In this document: positions 7,403-14,050 of the stretch, in pieces
How the letters are laid out: the number at the start of each line of letters is the position of its first letter
Position numbering within the stretch: the first letter of the stretch is position 1
NCBI GenBank assembly: GCA_002344795.1
Contig: DDUM01000058.1
Span: 1 to 21,252, forward strand
Length of the DNA stretch: 21,252 nucleotides
Direction: 5' to 3'
DNA from: Flammeovirgaceae bacterium UBA2338
GTDB taxonomy: Bacteria; Bacteroidota; Bacteroidia; Cytophagales; Cyclobacteriaceae
Translations under genes and position numbers: made by a program
Notes under the pieces: generated by a model
Seen by the model: only the letters and a program-made list of their open reading frames with translations
Database searches by the model: none
Told to the model about the DNA's origin: nothing

Positions 7403-9841
7403 ATGTTACGAAACTATTTTAAATCATCCATCAGAAACATTTTAAGAGAACGGTACTTCTCTCTTATCAATATTGTAGGTCTTGCATTGGGCATATCCGT
7501 TTGTCTTTTGATATGGAGCTATGTTCGATTCGAGATGAGTTATGATAATTTTCATAAAGACCTAGATCGGCTTTACCGTGTCAATCAAACCCTGATATGG
7601 GCACCTGATGGCGGAATGATGGGCTCAACGGGACCTCAGTTGGCGTTGGTACTAAAAGAGGATTTTCCGGAGGTAGAGGAAGCCATGCGGGTGAATACTC
7701 CTGGAGACTTTCTGGTGAAATACCAACAACCTAATGGACAGATTAAGGCCTTCAATGAAGACAATGTGCTGGCAGCTGATTCCAATTTCTTTAATTTCTT
7801 TTCTGTTCCACTGAAGGAAGGAAACCCTGCCACTGCCCTGCATGGTTTGGATAAAGTGGTGATCTCCAATGAGACCGCCAAAAAACTCTTTGGAGATGAA
7901 TCCGCCTTAGGTAAAATTTTACTTTTTGGAGATGAAGGCAAGGCAGTAGAAGTGACGGGTGTTACTGAAACACAACCGGATAACATGCATTTTCATTTTG
8001 ATTATTTGATCTCCCTGTATACCAACCCCAGTATTAAGCGATTTGAGTGGAGTTGGATTTGGACACAGACGGCCACTTATGTGAAGCTGAAGCCTGGTGC
8101 CGATGTAGCTGGGCTGGAGAAAAAAATGCAAAGTATGGTCGAACTGAATGTGAAGCCCAGCTTGGGCAGGATGGGCATGAGCTATGAAGAGTTCATGAAA
8201 GGGAAAGGAGAATGGACTTTTGCTTTACAACCCGTTCAAAGTATTCATCTCTATTCAGGTAATATGGATAACAGGATTGGCCCGGTTGGAGACATTAAAT
8301 ATGTTCAGATATTTTCTTTTGTGGCCTTGTTTGTCCTGGTACTGGCCATTATCAACTTTGTAAATCTTTCTACCGCACGGGGTGCATCCAGAGCAAAAGA
8401 AGTAGGTGTGAAAAAGGTATTAGGTGCCTTTAGGCAATCTCTTATACTTCAGTTTCAGTTGGAGTCTATTCTAATGACTTCGGTCGCCACGTTATTGGGT
8501 TTAGGGCTACTTGAATTATTCAGAATTGTGATCTCCAATGTCTTGAGTATAAAAATGCCATTTTCAATTTGGGATGGAGGAAGCAGTTTGTGGCTAATTA
8601 TTTTATTGCCAGTTGTTGTTGGTTTTGTGGCAGGTATTTATCCGGCATTTTATTTAACCAGTTTCAAGCCTGCCAATGTATTAAAAGGAAGAGTGGCATC
8701 TGGTTTTAAGTCTGGTTTGCGCAATGGATTGGTAACCGTTCAGTTTGTGGTGTCTATTGTATTTATCATTGCCACAATAATAGTACAACAGCAACTGGCA
8801 TTTTTTCAGTCTGCCAATTTGGGCTTCAACAAAGAGAATATTTTGGTGCTGAATAATGCGGATAAACTTACAGACCATGTAAATGCCTTTCGCGATGAGG
8901 TGAGTGCCCTGCCTGGAGTGATCGATGCCAGTGTGGGCATGACAGTACCAGGTCGTGGTTCTTATGAAGATATATTTGGTGCAGAGGGGAGAGACATTGA
9001 ACTCTCTATTTCCCAATCTAAAATAGACGAACATTATTTTAAAACGATGGGGTTGTCCTTGATAGCTGGTAGGGCGTTTGATATCAATAGCCCGGGAGAT
9101 AAAACCAAAGTAATTCCTAACGAAACTACTGTGAGATTGTTTGGCTGGACACCGGAAGAAGCTTTGGGCAAAAGAATAACTTATTCAGAGTTGGATGGAG
9201 TAGGAGAGATCATAGGGGTAGTAAAAGATTTTCACTATGCTTCATTACATCAGGAAATTAACCCTTCTGTGTTTTATCATATTGATTCCGACATGTGGGA
9301 GACGGGAAAAGTAATTGCCATAAATATTGAGAGCAGCCGTGCAACAGACATCATTGCTTCTTTAAAAGAGAAATGGGAAGCGAGAGTAAACGATGCTCCG
9401 TTCGAATATTCATTCCTGGATCAGGAGTGGTCTAGACAATATCAGCAGGAGCAGAGGTTGGGTGGGTTGTTTAGCATTTTTGCTGGACTTTCTCTTTTGA
9501 TCGCCATGATTGGCCTTGTAGGGTTAGTAACTTATTCTGCAGATAAGAGAAAGAAAGAAATAGGTGTGAGAAAAGTGATGGGTGCTTCAGTCCATCAGGT
9601 AGTATTTTTGCTGAATAAAAATTTTACCCTCCTGGTGCTGATTGCGTTTGTGATCGCTGTTCCACTAGGCTGGTATGCGATGGATGATTGGTTGAGTCAA
9701 TTTCCATACCCTGTAAAGATCAGCTTTGGATCCTTTGCTGTAGCAGGATTGTTGATGTTGGGCATTACCTGGATTACGGTGGCTTATCAGTCCATTAAGG
9801 CCGGATTGAAGAACCCGGTAGATGTATTGAAGGAAGAATAG
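7403..9841 (+). CDS. FtsX/MacB-like ABC transporter permease 3
   Basis: This 812-residue protein is the third of the series, 31 bases after gene 2. It has an N-terminal helix (about 18-41), a MacB-type domain, three helices starting near 300 with the signature GVKKVLGAF near 334, a helix after LRNGLVTVQFVVS (near 438), a second extracytoplasmic domain and a final block with GVRKVMGAS near 720. The first signature is the most altered of the set (Lys for Arg, Phe for Ser). The ribosome-binding region lies in the short quasi-repeat at 7375-7399. No ATPase or membrane-fusion protein follows; the operon seems to end here, although no convincing terminator is visible after the stop. Confidence 0.92.
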   Translation: MLRNYFKSSIRNILRERYFSLINIVGLALGISVCLLIWSYVRFEMSYDNFHKDLDRLYRVNQTLIWAPDGGMMGSTGPQLALVLKEDFPEVEEAMRVNTPGDFLVKYQQPNGQIKAFNEDNVLAADSNFFNFFSVPLKEGNPATALHGLDKVVISNETAKKLFGDESALGKILLFGDEGKAVEVTGVTETQPDNMHFHFDYLISLYTNPSIKRFEWSWIWTQTATYVKLKPGADVAGLEKKMQSMVELNVKPSLGRMGMSYEEFMKGKGEWTFALQPVQSIHLYSGNMDNRIGPVGDIKYVQIFSFVALFVLVLAIINFVNLSTARGASRAKEVGVKKVLGAFRQSLILQFQLESILMTSVATLLGLGLLELFRIVISNVLSIKMPFSIWDGGSSLWLIILLPVVVGFVAGIYPAFYLTSFKPANVLKGRVASGFKSGLRNGLVTVQFVVSIVFIIATIIVQQQLAFFQSANLGFNKENILVLNNADKLTDHVNAFRDEVSALPGVIDASVGMTVPGRGSYEDIFGAEGRDIELSISQSKIDEHYFKTMGLSLIAGRAFDINSPGDKTKVIPNETTVRLFGWTPEEALGKRITYSELDGVGEIIGVVKDFHYASLHQEINPSVFYHIDSDMWETGKVIAINIESSRATDIIASLKEKWEARVNDAPFEYSFLDQEWSRQYQQEQRLGGLFSIFAGLSLLIAMIGLVGLVTYSADKRKKEIGVRKVMGASVHQVVFLLNKNFTLLVLIAFVIAVPLGWYAMDDWLSQFPYPVKISFGSFAVAGLLMLGITWITVAYQSIKAGLKNPVDVLKEE

Positions 9842-9893
9842 TTACTTCGGAGAAAATCTGATTTTTATTTGAAGGAAGTAGGAGAGTTAATTG

Positions 9894-10016
9894 TTATAAC
9901 AGGTTGATAGCTTCTTTAATAAGCACAACAGCAGAGAATAAACTGATTACCACTGTGAAAAGAATAACCTTAAGGAATCCTGCGAACTCAATGGGGCTGT
10001 TGTAATCCGTTTCCAT
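9894..10016 (-). CDS. Possible 40-residue single-helix membrane peptide
   Basis: Reading leftward from an ATG at 10016, the frame encodes 40 residues and ends at TAA (9894-9896). It begins METDYNSPIEFAGFLKV with a charged, soluble head. Residues about 17-34 form one hydrophobic helix (KVILFTVVISLFSAVVLI), followed by KEAINLL. Such a polar head, single helix and short charged tail is the plan of many bacterial small membrane proteins. It converges on the permease operon; upstream, TTTGACA near 10120 on the minus strand could be part of a promoter, but the -7 element is weak. I do not recognise a family. It may be chance, though the composition argues for a real peptide. Confidence 0.45.
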   Translation of the reverse strand: METDYNSPIEFAGFLKVILFTVVISLFSAVVLIKEAINLL

Positions 10017-10338
10017 AACAAGTCCTTTTGTAATGGCAATTTTCGTAGAAACGAAGATTGAGACAATCCGTTAATACCTGTTTTTGTATACGTAATTTTA
10101 CGGATAAGGGATACCAATTATTGTCAAATCCATATTGGAATGGTACAGAGCACATAAAACTTTAAAATTTACAAGAAAGTGATAATCGGATGGGGATGGA
10201 ATGTTGACATTCATTTGATCCAACGCACATTCCCGCCATTTGGGGTAGATGTTGCATTGGTAGTCACCAACCACCAACCTATTATTCTCACCAGTAACAA
10301 TGGTATTTAATTCAGTGGGTCACCAATATGGGCGCAAA

Positions 10339-10366
10339 GGAATTACTTATTTTAAGTAGTAATTCC
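10339..10366. promoter_or_regulatory. Hairpin with perfect 9-bp arms before the membrane-protein gene
   Basis: GGAATTACT at 10339-10347 is complementary to AGTAATTCC at 10358-10366, with a 10-base AT-rich loop. It lies 25 bases before the GTG start at 10392. It could be an operator or, if transcribed, a leader hairpin. The arms share GGAA/TTCC with the REP-like palindromes elsewhere but are otherwise unrelated. No T-run follows. Confidence 0.4.
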
Positions 10367-10391
10367 CAATCGTAAATTCTAAATTGGAGTT

Positions 10392-10838
10392 GTGGCAAAG
10401 GATAAATTCATATTCTGGCAAAAGTGGCTCACCTGGGCCAACATAATGACCATTGGTGTAGGGTTGTTGGTGGCCTTTGCTGGTAATTCCTTCTTTTTTG
10501 AAGTACACAACCAATATACCCAAAAGGTATTCTTCGGCAGTGAGGTTTTCTCTCCGCAAACCTTGTTGTTCAAAAACTGGCTCTTTGGCATTATCGGTGG
10601 CACGATCGTAGGTTTTCATGTGCTTATGGTGATGATCTCCGAATATGCATTTAAGCAAAAGCAAAAATGGGCCTACCATGCCATGTGGTACGGACTGCTC
10701 TCCTGGTTTGTGATCGATAGCAGTGTGTCGTACCACTACGGAGCCATTCACAACATTGTACTGATTAATATTGTGGCATTGGTGTTGATTGGCTTGCCAT
10801 TGGTAATGACACGCAGTAATTTTAAAGTGACATTATAA
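10392..10838 (+). CDS. Uncharacterised four-helix membrane protein
   Basis: The product has 148 residues with four hydrophobic helices: about 15-36, 60-84, 90-112 and 116-139. The N-terminus is basic and aromatic (MAKDKFIFWQKWLTW) and the C-terminus is short. The start is GTG at 10392; an in-frame stop lies four codons upstream, so only GTG or later codons are possible. GGAG sits at 10386-10389, unusually close to the GTG for a Shine-Dalgarno site. Helix two carries a histidine (GFHVLMVM) and helix three has WYGLLSWFVIDSS followed by a histidine, but no motif I can assign. The next gene starts 11 bases after its stop, so the two are probably co-transcribed. Function unknown. Confidence 0.8.
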   Translation: MAKDKFIFWQKWLTWANIMTIGVGLLVAFAGNSFFFEVHNQYTQKVFFGSEVFSPQTLLFKNWLFGIIGGTIVGFHVLMVMISEYAFKQKQKWAYHAMWYGLLSWFVIDSSVSYHYGAIHNIVLINIVALVLIGLPLVMTRSNFKVTL

Positions 10839-10849
10839 ATCATGGATGA

Positions 10850-11683
10850 ATGACCAAACTCAATAATAATATTATCCTTTTCCTACTATTCATGGCCATT
10901 TCTGTATCAGCAATAGCACAGCAAGGGAAATTTAAAATCAATGGATACGAACAGGATAAAGCTTGCCCCATCTTCAGAAGCGTAGATAAGAAAACAGGTG
11001 ATTCGTTTTATGATTCAAGGGTGATTGGCTACCCTAGATTCTTTCCAGGATATATTATTACACTAGACGGTGAAAAGGTAGAAGGGCGAATAGCACTCTT
11101 CAATAATCAGACTGCCGATTGGGCTTTTGTAAAGAAGTGCATGTTGATTATTCCTGACGGGGAAGAGGAAGCTCAATATCTCGGAGGTAATGCGGTAGCC
11201 TTAATTCAACAGCAACAAAAGAAAGAGACTGTATACTATGATCTGTATGAGGGAGGTTACCTGGAAAGACTCGTTTCAGGGAAATTGAGATTGAGTTATA
11301 ATCCCAATGCCAACACTTCAAGGAAAATATCTGAGTTTGTTTCTCAATCCTTCATCGATTCACTGCGGGCAAATACCGCCAGAAAGTCCGTGAGGGAGAG
11401 TTTGAACGATGGAAAGAGTATGCAGGAGAGTATTCAGGTGGCGGCTTTGAAAGATGAACTTATCAATATTGGTGCTGCAGTAGAGATAGTGGACAAGGAA
11501 TACCTGTTGTATGATGAGCAAAACGCGACCACACTATTGATCACCAAAAGTAATTACGAACAGGCAATACAGCAGGAGTTAGGTGGATGCCCATCAATGG
11601 ATGAAAAAACGATTAAAGGATACGCCAAAAAATACGACAAGATTGTTGATGCCTTCATGGAGTACAATGAAAAGTGTAAGTAG
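10850..11683 (+). CDS. Secreted protein of unknown function
   Basis: The 277-residue product begins with a clear signal peptide (MTKLNNNIILFLLFMAIS, then AIAQQ, cleavage probably after AIA near residue 23). The mature part has no further membrane helix. A segment near 67-80 (PGYIITLDGEKVEGRI) resembles the opening strand pair of many secreted Bacteroidota proteins that display a small beta domain, but I cannot name the family. A C-terminal segment contains the only mature-region cysteine pair, GGCPSM and NEKCK, possibly a disulphide; another cysteine lies near residue 40 and one near 98. It follows the four-helix membrane protein by 11 bases, suggesting joint expression. Convergent with the DUF1080 gene. 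Confidence 0.8.
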   Translation: MTKLNNNIILFLLFMAISVSAIAQQGKFKINGYEQDKACPIFRSVDKKTGDSFYDSRVIGYPRFFPGYIITLDGEKVEGRIALFNNQTADWAFVKKCMLIIPDGEEEAQYLGGNAVALIQQQQKKETVYYDLYEGGYLERLVSGKLRLSYNPNANTSRKISEFVSQSFIDSLRANTARKSVRESLNDGKSMQESIQVAALKDELINIGAAVEIVDKEYLLYDEQNATTLLITKSNYEQAIQQELGGCPSMDEKTIKGYAKKYDKIVDAFMEYNEKCK

Positions 11684-11687
11684 GTTC

Positions 11688-11745
11688 TTGATGCTAGATG
11701 CTGGTTGCTAGTTACTAGCCTCCAGCCTCCAGCATCTAGCATTAA
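11688..11745. repeat. Nested inverted repeat between convergent genes
   Basis: An outer stem pairs 11688-11704 (TTGATGCTAGATGCTGG) with 11729-11745, 17 pairs with a single G-T wobble. Inside it, GCTAG-TTA-CTAGC (11707-11719) forms a second small hairpin, and CCTCCAG words are repeated. The motif GATGCTGG/CCAGCATC recurs just after at 11750-11758. It lies in the gap between two converging genes, so it could stop transcription from both sides, although no T-run flanks it. It also belongs to the short-word quasi-repeat class seen in other spacers. Confidence 0.6.
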
Positions 11746-11771
11746 GATACCAGCATCCAGTTTTATACCGC

Positions 11772-11799
11772 ACACTGGCGCGGAAGTTATTTCCGTGCC
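11772..11799. repeat. REP-like palindrome, solitary copy
   Basis: This is a copy of the palindromic repeat found around the transposase at 17227, in the orientation ACACTGGCGC followed by GGAAGTTATTTCC and GTGCC. One core base differs (T for C). It stands 5 kb from the main cluster, between convergent genes, a common place for REP sequences. Confidence 0.75.
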
Positions 11800-11816
11800 A
11801 CCACCTAACGTTAATT

Positions 11817-12524
11817 TTATATCTTCTTTATCCTAATATTTCTAAACCAGGTCAACCCACCGTGATCTTGCAATCCGATATACCCTGTTTTGTATTTGCC
11901 ATAGTCGGGATAATCTTTCCACTTACCAGCCATCTTTCTATTCTCCCAGTCTTCTGACCAAGGGACAAACTCAACGGTCTTAACACCATTCAGCCAGTAC
12001 TCCACTTTTTCCGGTGTAAAGCGAATACGGGATTCATTCCATTCACCTGCAGGCCTTACCACTTTGTTGGCTGAAGGATCGTACATGGCGTAGTCAGCCC
12101 CAACCGTTTGCCATTTTTCGAGAGGATCGGGGAAGCCGAGGTCATCTATCAACTGATATTCGGGAGCATTTTCATACAATGCTGCGTATTGGGCTCCCTC
12201 TGCCACATGATATAGAATACCACTGTTTCCTCCTTCGGAAATCTTCCACTCCAAAGAAAGATCAAAGTTTTCAAACTCGGCTGCACCATAAATGATGTCA
12301 CCACCAATGTCACCACCTTTACCCAAAGCTTTCAGTGTCCCCTCTTCAATCACCCATCCATCTGGAAGAAAAGCCTCATTGTAACCTCGCCAACCTTCTG
12401 TGGAAGTACCATCAAAGAGCATTTCCCAACCTTCTGAGGTATCAGAGGTCGCCTCCTGTTTTTCTTTTTTAGGCGTGCATGCAGCAACAATGAGTAGTAA
12501 AATAAATAAAAGCGTGTGTTTCAT
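11817..12524 (-). CDS. DUF1080 (3-keto-disaccharide hydrolase-type) lipoprotein
   Basis: The start at 12524 gives 235 residues beginning MKHTLLFILLLIVAACTPKK, a lipoprotein signal with lipobox VAAC; the open frame extends 25 codons upstream, but that stretch overlaps the preceding gene. The rest is a single DUF1080 domain, a concanavalin-like beta sandwich: GWEMLFDGTSTEGWRG near the N-terminus, then FDLSLEWKISEGGNSGILY, EYQLIDD and a final GYIGLQDHGGLTWFRNIRI. Some family members act on 3-keto-glycosides, made by Gfo/Idh/MocA oxidoreductases. Exactly such an oxidoreductase lies 10 bases upstream on the same strand. It is probably anchored in the outer membrane or facing the periplasm. Substrate unknown. 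Confidence 0.88.
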   Translation of the reverse strand: MKHTLLFILLLIVAACTPKKEKQEATSDTSEGWEMLFDGTSTEGWRGYNEAFLPDGWVIEEGTLKALGKGGDIGGDIIYGAAEFENFDLSLEWKISEGGNSGILYHVAEGAQYAALYENAPEYQLIDDLGFPDPLEKWQTVGADYAMYDPSANKVVRPAGEWNESRIRFTPEKVEYWLNGVKTVEFVPWSEDWENRKMAGKWKDYPDYGKYKTGYIGLQDHGGLTWFRNIRIKKI

Positions 12525-12534
12525 AGTACGTTGG

Positions 12535-13890
12535 TTATGATCGAACTTCCATTTTAATCGGATCCCAGTTAATGTGTTTGTTTTTAAAGTAGCTGTCATT
12601 GCAAAGCAGGGCAGGGGCTGCAGCCCTGAAACCGAAAACAGGATCCTCGGCTACCGATCCTTTGGTGCGAATGGCGTGAAAGAAATTTCCAAAATGATCG
12701 TAGTGTGCCCCTTTGTATCCTTCTTCTGCCTTATAAATAGTTTCCAGTGGCCCCACCATTTTCTTACGGCCTGTATAGGCACTTGACGTTTCCTTTGACT
12801 TTGCCTGAAGAAAAGGATCATCACTATGTACCGAAGTATTTTTCTGTACCGTCACTCTGTCCCATTCTACATTCATGGAGCCTTCGCTGCCTACCAATCG
12901 CAGGTAAGTGGTTCCGCTGGTGCCATCTACGAAGTTGCACCGAAGCGAAAGATTAAACCCTGCGTGTTCCGCACTGTCAGGATAATTGAACATCCCTAAT
13001 AATACATCGGGTACCTCACGACCATCTTTCCAATAGCGCAGTCCCCCCATGGCTGCAATTTGTTCAGGCCCTTTCGAGTCGGTGATGAAGTGCAGACTGG
13101 AAAACAGATGTACGAAAAGATCTCCAGACATAGCAGTGCCGTAGTCGAGGTAATTTCTCCAGCGGAAAAAGCGCATGGCATCGAAGGGTCTGTCTACCGT
13201 GTTGGAGATGTACCGTTTCCAATCCACTGTTTGTGGCGATGCGTCTTTTGGAATGTTATACTGCCAGGCACCTTCCGGTGAATGCCTTGCCCAAAAGCCC
13301 TCTGCGTAATTGAGTTTACCAATGGCACCTTCTGCTAATAGCTGTTTTGCCTTTTCATTTCCCAGAGAAGATAACCCCTGACTGCCCACCTGAAATACTT
13401 TACCGGACTTTCTCCAGGCATTAATTACCTCATGCCCTTCTTTAACAGAGTGCACCATAGGCTTTTCGCAATAGACATGCTTGCCAGCGTTGAGGGCATC
13501 GATGCATATTTGCTTATGCCAATGATCGGGTGTGCCCACGATCACTGCATCAACATCATTGCGTTTTAGAATCTCCTTATGGTCTATGGTTGTGAAGATA
13601 CTGCTGCCCCATTTTTCCTTTGCTTGTTCAATGCGACCCTGATACAAATCGCACACACCTGCGATTGAAATGTTGTCGTGACTAAGTGCCACGTTCATAT
13701 CTTCCGATCCCATGCCTCCGGCTCCAATCAACGCAACGCGAAGGGGTGTATTTTCCGGAGAACGAAATGCGCGAGTAATGAAGTTGATATTTTTTTCTTC
13801 GGTAGCAGAGAAACTGGTATGGGAAGCTGCTATTGCGGCTGCCCCTGCAAGGCCGACTTTTTTGATGAAGCTTCTGCGATTACTTTTCAT
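12535..13890 (-). CDS. Tat-exported Gfo/Idh/MocA family oxidoreductase
   Basis: The protein has 451 residues. It starts with a twin-arginine signal, NRRSFIKK (4-11), and an Ala-rich hydrophobic stretch (13-28), so it is folded with its cofactor in the cytoplasm and exported. The Rossmann domain has LIGAGGMGS (54-62), the TPDHWH turn (120-125) and the family EKP motif (142-144, K143). The second domain carries SGDLFVHLFSS with D257 and H261 at the usual catalytic position. The family oxidises or reduces sugars with tightly bound NAD(P). Together with the DUF1080 lipoprotein 10 bases downstream it suggests oxidation of a sugar at C3 followed by cleavage of the glycosidic bond outside the cytoplasm (inference from described 3-keto-glycoside pathways). 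It is divergent from the M14 peptidase gene. Confidence 0.92.
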   Translation of the reverse strand: MKSNRRSFIKKVGLAGAAAIAASHTSFSATEEKNINFITRAFRSPENTPLRVALIGAGGMGSEDMNVALSHDNISIAGVCDLYQGRIEQAKEKWGSSIFTTIDHKEILKRNDVDAVIVGTPDHWHKQICIDALNAGKHVYCEKPMVHSVKEGHEVINAWRKSGKVFQVGSQGLSSLGNEKAKQLLAEGAIGKLNYAEGFWARHSPEGAWQYNIPKDASPQTVDWKRYISNTVDRPFDAMRFFRWRNYLDYGTAMSGDLFVHLFSSLHFITDSKGPEQIAAMGGLRYWKDGREVPDVLLGMFNYPDSAEHAGFNLSLRCNFVDGTSGTTYLRLVGSEGSMNVEWDRVTVQKNTSVHSDDPFLQAKSKETSSAYTGRKKMVGPLETIYKAEEGYKGAHYDHFGNFFHAIRTKGSVAEDPVFGFRAAAPALLCNDSYFKNKHINWDPIKMEVRS

Positions 13891-13960
13891 AGGTATGGAT
13901 ATAAGAGGTACAATATAAGTAATGAAGAGGAAATGCCAGATACTGGATCCATCACCCAGT

Positions 13961-13986
13961 CCACAAACAAACGCAACCGTTTATCA
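13961..13986 (+). promoter_or_regulatory. Upstream block shared by both M14 genes (copy 1)
   Basis: A 26-base block beginning CCACAAACAAAC lies 90 bases before the start at 14051. A copy with 24 of 26 identical bases occurs 86 bases before the second M14 gene. It may be a shared regulatory site or a remnant of the duplication that made the two genes. It also lies within the divergent spacer of the oxidoreductase gene. No standard Bacteroidota -33/-7 pair is clear nearby. Confidence 0.4.
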
Positions 13987-14050
13987 ATTCAAGCCATACA
14001 GGCGTAAGGGTATTTACTACTTTTCGCATGTTAGCAAAACAAAACTCCCA

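Larger units (their letters stand above)
9842..10391. other. 550-base stretch with no large gene
   Basis: Between the third permease and the next plus-strand gene there is no open frame of normal size. It holds a possible 40-codon membrane peptide gene (9894-10016, minus strand) and a 9-bp-arm hairpin (10339-10366), both listed separately. I see no clear terminator for the permease operon and no repeat of the GGAAGTNACTTCC family. The part from about 10160 to 10335 shows nothing recognisable. Confidence 0.6.

Noticed and set aside
9988..10155. 55-codon minus-strand frame overlapping the small membrane peptide
   Set aside because: Composition is random-looking (scattered Cys, Asn and His, no helix), and it overlaps a more plausible frame.
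12525..12599. 25-codon extension of the DUF1080 lipoprotein
   Set aside because: It overlaps the oxidoreductase gene and would displace the lipoprotein signal from the N-terminus.
13922..14050. 43-codon extension of the first M14 gene
   Set aside because: It would bury the signal peptide; the paralogue starts at the equivalent of 14051, and the extension spans the block shared between the two leader regions.
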